Of a stretch of 48,090 nucleotides of DNA, positions 31,334 through 38,427 are shown piece after piece (within the stretch, counting starts at the first letter, position 1; the number at the start of each line of letters is the position of its first letter). The notes below the pieces were generated by a model. It saw nothing but the letters and a program-made list of their open reading frames with translations. It had not been told where the DNA came from and ran no database searches. The position numbers and the translations under genes are program-made. The stretch covers positions 1 through 48,090 of the forward strand of contig JAGHHZ010000006.1 in NCBI GenBank assembly GCA_017887425.1, in the 5' to 3' direction. The stretch is from Bacilli bacterium. GTDB taxonomy: Bacteria > Bacillota_I > Bacilli_A > RF39 > UBA660.

Positions 31334-31368
31334 AATAAATATTTTTTTTGATTTTTTTTATCAAAAAA

Positions 31369-31394
31369 AAGGAAATCAGAGATTTTTATCGTAT
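31369..31394 (+). promoter_or_regulatory. Sigma-H-type promoter of the nuclease-like gene
   Basis: AAGGAAAT (31369-31376), 14-nt spacer, GTAT (31391-31394). The spacing is that of B. subtilis sigma-H promoters (AGGAWWT-N14-GAAT), with one mismatch in the -10. The same arrangement, including the GATTTTT tract in the spacer, precedes dnaG at 45194-45219. Confidence 0.55.
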
Positions 31395-31416
31395 ATAACT
31401 AGTAGGAGGTGAAAAC

Positions 31417-32169
31417 ATGAATGGTTATTCTAATGAGCTAAATTTTGTCAATTATCTAAATGGACATAAAGTCAAAAAATTAAATATCATGTTATTAGAG
31501 TTGATAGAATCATTATTTGATAATGTTAATGAAGATGATGTTATTACAGCTTGGAAAAATCCTTTTAAGCAAAAAACTGATATTTTTATTAAAATTAACA
31601 ATATTAAAAAAAGAATAAGTATTAAAATGGGTAGTAAAAATTCAGTCCATATGGAACCAATATCTGAGTTTATACATTTTCTAATTGAAAATGGTATTTC
31701 TCGTGAAGATGTAATTGAATACTTAAAATATCAATATGCTGACGGAACGACTAATGGAACCGGCAAAATTAGATTATCCAGCGAAGAATATAAAAAAGAT
31801 AATCAATTAAAGTTAGATAAATTAAATATGGTTTTAAATCAAGAGCGTATTTTAAAAAAAGCAATTGACAAATTTGTCTTAAAAGGAAATAATGATATAA
31901 ATTATATTGATGCTTTAATCTACGGAACTGTTGAAGACTTTGTATTTGTTAAAAAAGATGAAATAAAAGAAATAATTATAAATAAAAAAGATTTATATGC
32001 TACTGGTATTCATTTTGGACCATTGTTTTGTCAACCAATGAGTAGATGTTTGAATTATAATAAAAAATACGAAAAATTAAGATTTTGTGTGCAGATAAAA
32101 TGGTATAGTTTGTTAGACGATATATTGGAATATAAAAATGATCAATTGTATAAAAATAATTGTCATTGA
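31417..32169 (+). CDS. Hypothetical protein with nuclease-like core
   Basis: A 250-aa soluble protein. Residues 45-75 contain KQKTDIFIKINNIKKRISIK: an acidic residue (D55), a strand turn, and SIK (68-70). That D-x12-SxK pattern fits the catalytic core of PD-(D/E)xK nucleases, a family too loose for certainty. SEFIHFLIENGISREDVIEY follows. The C-terminal half has YIDALIYGTVEDFVFV and a short Cys-containing stretch, GPLFCQPMSRC. It is preceded by AGGAGGTG and a sigma-H-type promoter. It lies between the PurZ-like gene and tRNA-Gly in an accessory-looking region. A role in sporulation, competence or defence would be guesswork. Confidence 0.7.
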   Translation: MNGYSNELNFVNYLNGHKVKKLNIMLLELIESLFDNVNEDDVITAWKNPFKQKTDIFIKINNIKKRISIKMGSKNSVHMEPISEFIHFLIENGISREDVIEYLKYQYADGTTNGTGKIRLSSEEYKKDNQLKLDKLNMVLNQERILKKAIDKFVLKGNNDINYIDALIYGTVEDFVFVKKDEIKEIIINKKDLYATGIHFGPLFCQPMSRCLNYNKKYEKLRFCVQIKWYSLLDDILEYKNDQLYKNNCH

Positions 32170-32199
32170 TATTTTATAAAACTTATTTTTATACCTTGA

Positions 32200-32219
32200 C
32201 TTCCAAGCTGATAACGTGG
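32200..32219 (+). repeat. Inverted copy of the tRNA-Gly anticodon region
   Basis: CTTCCAAGCTGATAACGTGG (32200-32219) is identical to the anticodon loop, 3' anticodon stem and variable region of the minus-strand tRNA-Gly (32308-32289). The two are inverted relative to each other and enclose the tRNA 3' half and terminator. The identity stops abruptly at both ends. Confidence 0.85.
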
Positions 32220-32220
32220 C

Positions 32221-32252
32221 ATAAAAAAAGTCTTGTGCAAAGACAAGACTTT
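32221..32252 (-). terminator. Terminator of tRNA-Gly
   Basis: Ten-bp stem AAAGTCTTGT (32227-32236) / ACAAGACTTT (32243-32252). On the minus strand it is followed by TTTTATG, giving a run of seven T overall. Confidence 0.8.
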
Positions 32253-32264
32253 AAATTAGTAAAA

Positions 32265-32338
32265 TGGAGCAGGTGATGGGAATCGGACCCACGTTATCAG
32301 CTTGGAAGGCTGAAGTTCTACCATTGAACTACACCTGC
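32265..32338 (-). tRNA. tRNA-Gly (anticodon UCC)
   Basis: A 74-nt tRNA on the minus strand with CCA encoded (32267-32265). The acceptor GCAGGTG pairs with CACCTGC. The anticodon stem TCAGC/GCTGA carries loop CTTCCAA, giving anticodon UCC, which reads GGA and GGG. Discriminator base U and a regular T arm (GGGTCCGATTCCC) are seen. Confidence 0.96.
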
Positions 32339-32358
32339 AAAATTAGTAGGCAATATTA

Positions 32359-32387
32359 ATTTTACTTGAAAAAAGATAATTTGTCAA
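32359..32387 (-). promoter_or_regulatory. Promoter of tRNA-Gly
   Basis: On the minus strand TTGACA (32387-32382), 17-nt spacer, TAAAAT (32364-32359). Confidence 0.8.
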
Positions 32388-32493
32388 CCCTTTAATTAGA
32401 AATTATGAAAATTATTGAAAATAATTCTTTAATATATTATATTCAGTTAATAAAAAATTATTAATTCTAAATCATATTTACATATTTCAAACA

Positions 32494-32508
32494 TATAGTT
32501 TAACTATA
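32494..32508. promoter_or_regulatory. Palindrome just upstream of spoVS
   Basis: TATAGTT T AACTATA is a perfect 15-bp palindrome ending two bases before the ribosome binding site AAAGGA. It could be an operator or an mRNA hairpin next to the ribosome binding site. I find no clear sigma-A or sigma-H promoter in 32390-32490, which is otherwise featureless AT-rich DNA. Confidence 0.45.
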
Positions 32509-32524
32509 GAAAGGAATAAGATAT

Positions 32525-32785
32525 ATGGAAACATTAAAAGTAAGTTCAAAATCAAATCCTAATTCAGTAGCAGGAGCACTTGCTAATGTATTTAGAGAAA
32601 AAGGAAGTTTAGAAATTCAGGCAATAGGAGCGGGGGCATTAAATCAAGCAATAAAGGCAATCGCTATTGCCCGTGGTTTTGTCGCTCCTTCAGGGAAAAA
32701 CTTAATTTGTATCCCTGCGTTTACTGACATAGTAATAGACGGAGAAGAAAGAACAGCAATTAAATTAATAGTAGAGGCAAAATAG
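32525..32785 (+). CDS. spoVS: Stage V sporulation protein S
   Basis: The 86-aa product matches SpoVS along its length: METLKVSSKSNPNSVAGALA, then QAIGAGALNQAIKAIAIARG and CIPAFTDIVIDGEERTAIKL. SpoVS is a small Alba-like protein that in B. subtilis affects completion of coat and cortex and also septation. It has a GAAAGGAATA ribosome binding site. The next gene follows 34 nt later without a terminator, so spoVS and the cysteine synthase-like gene may share a transcript. Confidence 0.97.
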   Translation: METLKVSSKSNPNSVAGALANVFREKGSLEIQAIGAGALNQAIKAIAIARGFVAPSGKNLICIPAFTDIVIDGEERTAIKLIVEAK

Positions 32786-32819
32786 CCTCTTTTTCATATA
32801 CTAATTTTAGGTGAAAAAT

Positions 32820-33764
32820 ATGAATGAATTGATTGGAAACACTCCGATAATAAAAATAAACTATAAATATCAAAATGAAATCAAAAGTGTATATGCAAAA
32901 CTAGAATATTACAATTTGACTGGTAGCATCAAAGATCGAATGGCATATTACATTATAGATAAAGCATATAAAAATGGTGACTTAAAAAAGGGACAACCAA
33001 TAATAGAAGCTACAAGTGGTAATACGGGAATTTCTTTATCTGCCATAGGAGCACTTTACAATAATCCTGTATATATATTCATGCCAGATTGGGTAAGCAA
33101 AGAAAGAATAAAGATAATGGAATTATATGGTGCTAAAGTAACTTTAGTTTCCAAAAAAGAAGGCGGGTTTTTAGAGTGTATTAATCGAGCCAATACATTA
33201 GCTAAATCAATAAATGGATTCACATCCAATCAATTTGAAAATAAAGATAATATTACTGCGCATTATGAAACAACTGCTAAAGAAATAATTGATAAATTTC
33301 CTCAAATTGATAGTTTTATAAGTGGAGTAGGAACTGGTGGTACCATAATGGGCGTAGCTAAAAGACTAAAAGAGAAAAACGAAAAAATAAAAATATTAGC
33401 TTTAGAACCAAGTAGTTTACCTATTATTAGTAAAGGGGTAAAAACGGGAAATCATAAAATTGAAGGAATAGGTGATGAATTCATGCCAAAAATACTCGAT
33501 ACAAATTTGATTGATGATGTAATTTTAGTTGAGGATATCGATGCCATAAATATGGCAAAGAAATTAGCTTCAAAATTGGGATTAGGAGTTGGTATATCAA
33601 GCGGTGCTAACTTTTTGGGTGCGATTATGGCAAATCAAAATAATATAGCTACAATTTTCTCCGATGATTTAAAAAAATATCTGACAACAGATTTAACCGA
33701 AAAAATTACTTCAAAAAACTTGATTTCCAATCAAATAGAACTAATCGATTATGAAATTTTATAA
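32820..33764 (+). CDS. Cysteine synthase-family PLP enzyme
   Basis: A 314-aa fold-type II PLP enzyme. The PLP lysine is in LTGSIKDRMA (near residue 38), the substrate loop TSGNTG near 65, the phosphate loop GVGTGGT near 170 and the C-terminal SSGAN near 260. This fits O-acetylserine sulfhydrylase/CysK, but cystathionine beta-synthase-type enzymes are close. The start ATG 32820 follows TTAGGTG; an upstream in-frame GTG is part of that site. SufU follows, hinting at sulfur supply to Fe-S clusters. Confidence 0.87.
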   Translation: MNELIGNTPIIKINYKYQNEIKSVYAKLEYYNLTGSIKDRMAYYIIDKAYKNGDLKKGQPIIEATSGNTGISLSAIGALYNNPVYIFMPDWVSKERIKIMELYGAKVTLVSKKEGGFLECINRANTLAKSINGFTSNQFENKDNITAHYETTAKEIIDKFPQIDSFISGVGTGGTIMGVAKRLKEKNEKIKILALEPSSLPIISKGVKTGNHKIEGIGDEFMPKILDTNLIDDVILVEDIDAINMAKKLASKLGLGVGISSGANFLGAIMANQNNIATIFSDDLKKYLTTDLTEKITSKNLISNQIELIDYEIL

Positions 33765-33836
33765 AGCTATAATCTCAAGATAATTGACTATATAAAGTGC
33801 AAGTATTATAATGTTATATGAGAAAAGGTGAAAAAT

Positions 33837-34280
33837 ATGGATAATAATCTAAAAAGAAATATAATATTAGAAAATTACAAAAATCCTAAAAATAAAGGAT
33901 TAATTGATGATAGTAGCTATATTTTTTCTAATACTAATAACGAAAGTTGCATCGATGAAGTTAATTTGATGGCTAAAATAATAGACAATAAAATAAATGA
34001 TATAAGATTCGATGGTGAATCATGTGCAATATGTACAAGTAGTGCATCAATCATGACAAATCTTTTGAAAGAAAAAACAATTACAGAAGCCGAACAAATC
34101 TACTGTAACTTTGAAAACATGTTAGAAGGAAAACAATATGACAGTGATATTCTAAAAGAAGCTAATGTATATGATGACATTGCCAAACAACCAAGTAGAA
34201 AAAAATGTGCTTTGTTGCCTTGGATAGGAATGGAAAAAATAATCAAAAGTCATAAACAAACTATTGAAGAAAACAAATAA
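33837..34280 (+). CDS. sufU: SufU-like Fe-S cluster assembly protein
   Basis: A 147-aa SufU/IscU-type protein. Three zinc- or cluster-binding cysteines appear in order: NESCIDEVNL with the conserved Asp (near residue 40), GESCAICTSSASIMT (near 62) and KKCALLPW (near 124). The GDR-type first motif is changed (CIDEV where Bacillus has CGDRI). In Bacilli, SufU receives sulfur from SufS as a zinc-bound persulfide carrier. sufB, C, D and S are not in the window. Start ATG 33837 follows AAAAGGTG. Confidence 0.85.
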   Translation: MDNNLKRNIILENYKNPKNKGLIDDSSYIFSNTNNESCIDEVNLMAKIIDNKINDIRFDGESCAICTSSASIMTNLLKEKTITEAEQIYCNFENMLEGKQYDSDILKEANVYDDIAKQPSRKKCALLPWIGMEKIIKSHKQTIEENK

Positions 34281-34370
34281 AAAAGCATTTTTTTAAAAAA
34301 TATGACAAATTTTATTTTTTGTTTTAAAAATATGTGATATAATATAATTGTTATAGTAAAAGGAGGATTT

Positions 34371-34682
34371 ATGAAAAAAGTATTAGTTTTGACAATTTTA
34401 GCTTGTTCATTAATTTTAGTTGGCTGTGACAACCAAAGTGAATATGAGGAGATAATGAGAGATTATGCTACTACATTCTACAATAACTATCAAAAAGGTA
34501 GTGAAGGATTAACAACTCCTACTATCTCTATTCAACAATTAAAAGATGCTAATGAACAAGTACAAGCAGGCTTTGATTTAACAGGTTTAGAAAAATGTAC
34601 TGACGATTCATATGTTGAACTTGTTATCGATGAAAATACAAAAGATGTTCAAGATGTAAAATTTTTCTTACAATGCGAATAA
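34371..34682 (+). CDS. Small lipoprotein
   Basis: A 103-aa secreted lipoprotein. The signal peptide ends in lipobox LILVGC (Cys19). The mature part has a helical section (EYEEIMRDYATTFYNNY) and a short C-terminal strand pair with two cysteines (EKCTDDS and FLQCE), which may form a disulfide. No family is recognised. AAAGGAGG precedes the ATG; TATAAT at 34338-34343 is a likely -10 box. Confidence 0.8.
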   Translation: MKKVLVLTILACSLILVGCDNQSEYEEIMRDYATTFYNNYQKGSEGLTTPTISIQQLKDANEQVQAGFDLTGLEKCTDDSYVELVIDENTKDVQDVKFFLQCE

Positions 34683-34694
34683 AATATTAAACTA

Positions 34695-34750
34695 AAAAAC
34701 TATGTTTGGAGTAATTTTTAAAATTATTTAACCAAACATAGTTTTTTTTA
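34695..34750 (+). terminator. Long terminator hairpin
   Basis: AAAAAACTATGTTTGG (34695-34710) pairs with CCAAACATAGTTTTTT (34733-34748), and the inner AGTAATTTT / AAAATTATT pairs as well. The result is a hairpin of about 25 bp ending in T8. The stretch 34750-34880 holds nothing else I can recognise. Confidence 0.85.
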
Positions 34751-34885
34751 TAATTTTTTTAAAAATTTATTAATTTTGAAAATTGAATGCTATTTTTAAT
34801 CAGTAGTTATCAAAAAAACGAATTTCCTTTAGAACAAAATACATTATTAACGTAGCAAAGAAAACAAATATAAAAAAATAGTCAT

Positions 34886-34918
34886 TTGCATCACTTTTTT
34901 TAAAATGCTATAGTGATG
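34886..34918 (+). promoter_or_regulatory. Promoter of ssb with inverted repeat
   Basis: TTGCAT (34886-34891), 17-nt spacer, TATAGT (34909-34914). CATCACT (34889-34895) and AGTGATG (34912-34918) form an inverted repeat that overlaps both boxes, an operator-like layout. Confidence 0.6.
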
Positions 34919-34935
34919 GCGAAAGGAGGAAATTC

Positions 34936-35274
34936 ATGCTTAACCAGTCTATATTAGTAGGAAGAATCGTTCAAGAGCCAGAAGTAAGAGAGACTGAAAA
35001 CGGCAATAAAGTAACTAATATTACTTTAGCCGTTCAAAGATCATATAAAAACATTGAAGGCGAATATGATACAGACTTTATCTCATGTGTTTTGTGGAAG
35101 GGAATTGCTGAGTCAACAGCTGAATACTGCAAAAAAGGTGATTTAATCGGAATCCGCGGCCGAATCCAAACAAGAGTAGTAGAATATCCGGATGATACAA
35201 AACGAAATGTTATGGAAGTAGTAGCCGAAAGAGTAACGTTTCTATCAAGCAAAAAACAAGAATGCGATGCTTAA
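34936..35274 (+). CDS. Short single-stranded DNA-binding protein (SsbB-like)
   Basis: A 112-aa protein consisting of one OB-fold: LNQSILVGRIVQEPEVRETE, then ITLAVQRSY, DTDFISCVLWKGIAE, CKKGDLIGIRGRI and VEVVAERVTFL-type end. It lacks the Gly/Gln-rich linker and acidic tip of replicative SSB (about 160-170 aa). That short form resembles the competence SSB of Bacillus (SsbB). The ORF ends in convergent overlap with an XRE regulator gene. Confidence 0.88.
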   Translation: MLNQSILVGRIVQEPEVRETENGNKVTNITLAVQRSYKNIEGEYDTDFISCVLWKGIAESTAEYCKKGDLIGIRGRIQTRVVEYPDDTKRNVMEVVAERVTFLSSKKQECDA

Positions 35275-35480
35275 CATTCTTGTTTTTTACTGTATTCTTC
35301 GTAAAATATATTATCCGGTTTAGTGCTAAAAATATTAGCAATTCTAACGGCAATCTCATAACTCATCCTTCTTTTTTTATTCTCGATTTGCCAATAAAAC
35401 GATTTACTAATATTTAATTTGTTAGCCATAAACTGACAACTATAATTATTTTTCATGCGGGTCTCTTGTAATTTATTCAT
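35271..35480 (-). CDS. Small XRE-family regulator
   Basis: A 69-aa protein made up of one helix-turn-helix domain (CQFMANKLNISKSFYWQIEN, then YEIAVRIANIFSTKPDNIFYE). It is Cro/CI-like with no other domain. ATG 35480 follows AGGAGGG. The gene lies tail to tail with ssb, sharing four bases. It has a strong promoter with palindromic sites, suggesting autorepression. Confidence 0.88.
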   Translation of the reverse strand: MNKLQETRMKNNYSCQFMANKLNISKSFYWQIENKKRRMSYEIAVRIANIFSTKPDNIFYEEYSKKQEC

Positions 35481-35496
35481 CTATATCCCTCCTATA

Positions 35497-35529
35497 GTTA
35501 ATTATACATTAACATGAAATTAATTTCAA
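35497..35529 (-). promoter_or_regulatory. Promoter with two palindromes, for the small XRE gene
   Basis: On the minus strand TTGAAA (35529-35524), 17-nt spacer, TATAAT (35506-35501). GAAATTAATTTC (35516-35527) is a perfect 12-bp palindrome over the -35 box. GTTAAT-N5-ATTAAC (35497-35513) covers the -10 box. Confidence 0.7.
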
Positions 35530-35557
35530 TATAAAAGTTAACAAAAAATTAAAAAAG

Positions 35558-35585
35558 TTGTAAAAGAAATAATATATGATATAAT
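35558..35585 (+). promoter_or_regulatory. Promoter of the divergent XRE gene
   Basis: TTGTAA (35558-35563), 16-nt spacer, TATAAT (35580-35585), 31 nt before the ATG. Confidence 0.6.
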
Positions 35586-35616
35586 GTGGTTAACAAACTG
35601 ATTACGGAGGGTATTT

Positions 35617-35976
35617 ATGATAATAGGTGAACGTTTAAAAGAAGCTAGATTAGCAAAAAAAATGTCACAAGAAACTTTAGGTGGTCTATTAGGGGTATCA
35701 AAAGTTTCAATTTGTGGGTATGAAACAGGGACAAGAACCCCAAATATGAGTAATTTTTTAAAACTAATCGAAATTTTAGACTTAGATGCAAAATACGTGT
35801 TAGGTATGGACGTCAAAGTAATAAATGAAGAAGGCGAAGAATATCCAGTAAAAATGGCCAATAACGATATAAAAATCATCGAAGAAATAAAGAAGAATCG
35901 TGAATTATATAATATGTTTTGTAGTAATCCTAAAAGAACAGTTGATAAAATTAAAAGTAAGTTTAATTTGAAATAA
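35617..35976 (+). CDS. XRE-family regulator
   Basis: A 119-aa protein with an N-terminal helix-turn-helix (GERLKEARLAKKMSQETLGG, SKVSICGYETGTRTPNMSNF, residues 3-48) and a helical C-terminal half that may dimerise. It is divergent from the smaller XRE gene; about 135 bp with both promoters separate them, as in two-repressor switches. The targets are unknown. Confidence 0.87.
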   Translation: MIIGERLKEARLAKKMSQETLGGLLGVSKVSICGYETGTRTPNMSNFLKLIEILDLDAKYVLGMDVKVINEEGEEYPVKMANNDIKIIEEIKKNRELYNMFCSNPKRTVDKIKSKFNLK

Positions 35977-36043
35977 AGAATTGTTCTTTTTTCTTTTAAA
36001 AAAATTATAAATGGGGTATAATAAATAAAGGAGAAGAAAGAAT

Positions 36044-36892
36044 ATGTATAGAAAGAAGCAGAAAGATAAAAGAAACAAAATAATCATCAGTTGTATTATA
36101 ATATTTTGTCTAATTGTTGGCTTTATTGTTAATGTTGTAGTAACTGATCGTGAACTTACGATTTTTGAAAAAGCAATCAAAGATAGCGTTTTAACTGTTC
36201 AAAAAATTCTTGGGTATCCTATTGAATTTATTACAAACAAAATAGACGAAAACAAAGAAAAAGATAAAATGTATGAAGAATATCAAAAGCTACAACAAGA
36301 AGTAGTTGATAATAATCGCTATAAAATTGAAAACGAAGAATTAAAAAAACAACTAGAAGAAATGAAAGAACTATTAAACATAAATGATACTTTAGCAGAC
36401 TATACTGAATTGAATGCGGTTGTCATTAATCGTGACTTAGGTTACTGGTATGATACTATTACTATTAATAAAGGGGAACATGATGGTGTAACAATCGGTA
36501 TGCCAGCGGTAGTAGGAGAGGGTTTGATTGGAAAAGTCATCTCTACCACCACATTTAATAGTACGATTCGCCTTATTACAGCAACCGATGTTGTCGATAA
36601 AATATCAGTTAAAATTCAAAATGGCAATAAATATGTCTATGGAATTTTAAGTAGCTATGATAGTGAAACAAAAACTCATATAATCGAAGGAATATCTCAA
36701 ACAGAAGAAATTGAAAATGGAGCAATTGTAACTACAACTGGTATGGGTGATATTTTTCCGGCTGGTGTCATGATAGGTAAGATAACGGGTGTAAGAACCG
36801 ATACATTTGATTTGTCGAATGTTTTAGAGATGAAATCCGAAGTTGACTTCGACAATATAAATTATGTCACTTTATTAAAGAGGAATTTATGA
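36044..36892 (+). CDS. mreC: Rod shape-determining protein MreC
   Basis: A 282-aa protein with one N-terminal helix (about 12-35), a coiled coil (about 70-115) and two beta-barrel domains. LNAVVINRDLGYWYDTITIN and GMPAVVGEGLIGKVIS are family hallmarks. MreC lies outside the membrane and scaffolds the elongation machinery for cell-wall synthesis. mreB is not present next to it. It overlaps mreD by four bases. Confidence 0.94.
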   Translation: MYRKKQKDKRNKIIISCIIIFCLIVGFIVNVVVTDRELTIFEKAIKDSVLTVQKILGYPIEFITNKIDENKEKDKMYEEYQKLQQEVVDNNRYKIENEELKKQLEEMKELLNINDTLADYTELNAVVINRDLGYWYDTITINKGEHDGVTIGMPAVVGEGLIGKVISTTTFNSTIRLITATDVVDKISVKIQNGNKYVYGILSSYDSETKTHIIEGISQTEEIENGAIVTTTGMGDIFPAGVMIGKITGVRTDTFDLSNVLEMKSEVDFDNINYVTLLKRNL

Positions 36893-37380
36893 TAGTTTTC
36901 ATTTCTATATTATCTTTTTTATTAGATGGAATCTTATCGCGTTATATCTTACCAACAACATTATTTTTACCGCTTTTTACAATTGTTTCATTAGTTATTA
37001 TTTATCCGTATTTTAATAATAATAACTTAAAATACTTTCGCTATGTAGCGATTATTGGATTATTATATGATATAACTTACTTAAATACACTATTTTTCAA
37101 TTTCTTTATTTTTGTTATGATAGGATTTATTATTGGTTTATTTAACTATTTACTATCTAATAATTTGTATACCAGCACAATCATAACAGTAATTGCAATT
37201 ATCCTATATAGAGTTATAAACTATCTATTTGTCGTAATTTTCAAAAACCAACCATTTGATTTTATGAATTTATTAGAAAGCATATATTCTTCGCTATTAC
37301 TGAATATAATATATTGTATTATTATCTATATAACAACTGAACTATACAGTAAAAAACATAAGATATTGCGAAGTAAATAG
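36889..37380 (+). CDS. mreD: Rod shape-determining protein MreD
   Basis: A 163-aa integral membrane protein with about five helices, ending in a basic cytoplasmic tail. Its sequence is poorly conserved, as is usual for MreD, and the assignment rests on the helices, the length and the four-base overlap with mreC. Ribosome binding site AGAGGAATTT. Confidence 0.87.
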   Translation: MIVFISILSFLLDGILSRYILPTTLFLPLFTIVSLVIIYPYFNNNNLKYFRYVAIIGLLYDITYLNTLFFNFFIFVMIGFIIGLFNYLLSNNLYTSTIITVIAIILYRVINYLFVVIFKNQPFDFMNLLESIYSSLLLNIIYCIIIYITTELYSKKHKILRSK

Positions 37381-37472
37381 TTGACACAAATAAGCTATTA
37401 TGCTAAAATGATTGGTGACGTAATCCGCTGATTAATATTATGATTATAGTTTATATAAAGGAGAGTGACACT
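37381..37472 (+). promoter_or_regulatory. Promoter and leader of rplS
   Basis: TTGACA (37381-37386), 17-nt spacer ending in TGC, TAAAAT (37404-37409). The leader from about 37415 contains GTAATCCGCTGATT, in which TAATC (37421-37425) can pair with GATTA (37442-37446). It may be the ribosomal protein L19 leader, an autoregulatory element known in Firmicutes. That reading is from memory of the family and is tentative. Confidence 0.5.
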
Positions 37473-37826
37473 GTGAATCTTGTAGAAAAGATAGCTTCAA
37501 AACAAATCCGTACTGATATTCCTGAATTTAGAGTTGGAGATACAGTAAAGGTTAATGTTAAAATTGTTGAAGGAAAAAGAGAAAGAATTCAAGCGTTCGA
37601 AGGCTTAGTAATGGCTATTCAAGGTAGTGGTGTAGGAAAAACTTTCATCGTACGTAAAGTTTCTGGTGGCATCGGAGTAGAAAGAACATTCCCAATTAAT
37701 AGCCCAATTATTGATTCAATTGAAGTAGTTAGAACTGGTAAAGTAAGACAAGCTAAACTAGGCTATATTAGAACAATGGTTAAACAACCAAAAATCAAAG
37801 AACGTAGAACTAAAGAAGCTGCATAA
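37473..37826 (+). CDS. rplS: 50S ribosomal protein L19
   Basis: The 117-aa product fits bL19: IPEFRVGDTVKVNVKIVEGK, RERIQAFEGLVMAIQGSG, FIVRKVSGGIGVERTFPINS and GKVRQAKLGYIR. It sits at the 30S-50S interface. The start is GTG 37473, nine bases after AAAGGAG, which gives the usual family length. A longer ATG frame from 37440 would extend into the leader. Confidence 0.96.
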   Translation: MNLVEKIASKQIRTDIPEFRVGDTVKVNVKIVEGKRERIQAFEGLVMAIQGSGVGKTFIVRKVSGGIGVERTFPINSPIIDSIEVVRTGKVRQAKLGYIRTMVKQPKIKERRTKEAA

Positions 37827-37842
37827 GCTTCTTTAATTTTAT
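37812..37842 (+). terminator. Terminator after rplS
   Basis: AAAGAAGCT (37812-37820) / AGCTTCTTT (37826-37834), followed by AATTTTAT. The stem includes the last codons of rplS. Confidence 0.75.
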
Positions 37843-37886
37843 TTTTTTTCAAAAATAGTATATAATATTAATGGAAGTGATAAGAT

Positions 37887-38369
37887 ATGAATATTATTAA
37901 AGCTATAATTCCTTATATAATAATTATAATTACGGTTGTGGTTATAAGAACTTACGTTTTGACTCCAGTAATTGTATCAGGGACATCGATGGATGACACA
38001 TTAAAAAATGGTGAACTTTTATTATTAAAAAAATATGATAAAAGCTATGAGCGTTTTGATATTGTTGTTTTTGATTATGGTGATTCAAAATTAGTTAAAA
38101 GAATTATTGGACTACCAGGAGAAACCCTAGAATATAAAGATGGCGTTTTATATATAAATGGTGAAGAAGTAGAAGATCCATTTGCTTTAGCAACAAAAGA
38201 TTTTAAACTATCAGACCTAAATATCGACGTTATACCTGAGGGTTATTACTTTGTAATGGGAGATAATCGTTCAAACTCTAGTGATAGTCGAATCATTGGG
38301 CCAATTAGTGCAGAAACAATAAACGGAACGACTTCATTTAGTCTATGGCCATTTGGACCCGTCGAATAA
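37887..38369 (+). CDS. lepB: Signal peptidase I
   Basis: A 160-aa type I signal peptidase. One N-terminal helix (5-24) anchors it. The catalytic Ser is in VSGTSMDDTL (near residue 34), the Lys in KLVKRIIGLPGE (near 73), and MGDNRSNSSDSR (near 131) is box E. It removes signal peptides from exported proteins on the outer face. AAGTGATAAG precedes the ATG. Confidence 0.95.
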   Translation: MNIIKAIIPYIIIIITVVVIRTYVLTPVIVSGTSMDDTLKNGELLLLKKYDKSYERFDIVVFDYGDSKLVKRIIGLPGETLEYKDGVLYINGEEVEDPFALATKDFKLSDLNIDVIPEGYYFVMGDNRSNSSDSRIIGPISAETINGTTSFSLWPFGPVE

Positions 38370-38394
38370 GCATTTATAATTGCTTATTTTTTTT
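38365..38394 (+). terminator. Terminator after lepB
   Basis: AATAAGCA (38365-38372) / TGCTTATT (38381-38388) with T-run. It starts inside the stop codon. Confidence 0.85.
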
Positions 38395-38427
38395 CGAATA
38401 TGTTATAATAAGTAACAGGTGATTTCA

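Noticed and set aside
31339-31370. T-run and A-run inverted repeat before the nuclease-like gene as a terminator
   Set aside because: TTTTTTTTGAT / ATCAAAAAAAA pairs well but has no GC core and only homopolymer arms; it may simply be AT-rich DNA upstream of the sigma-H-type promoter.
37440-37472. Longer rplS start at ATG 37440
   Set aside because: It would include the leader and the ribosome binding site AAAGGAG; GTG 37473 gives the family length.
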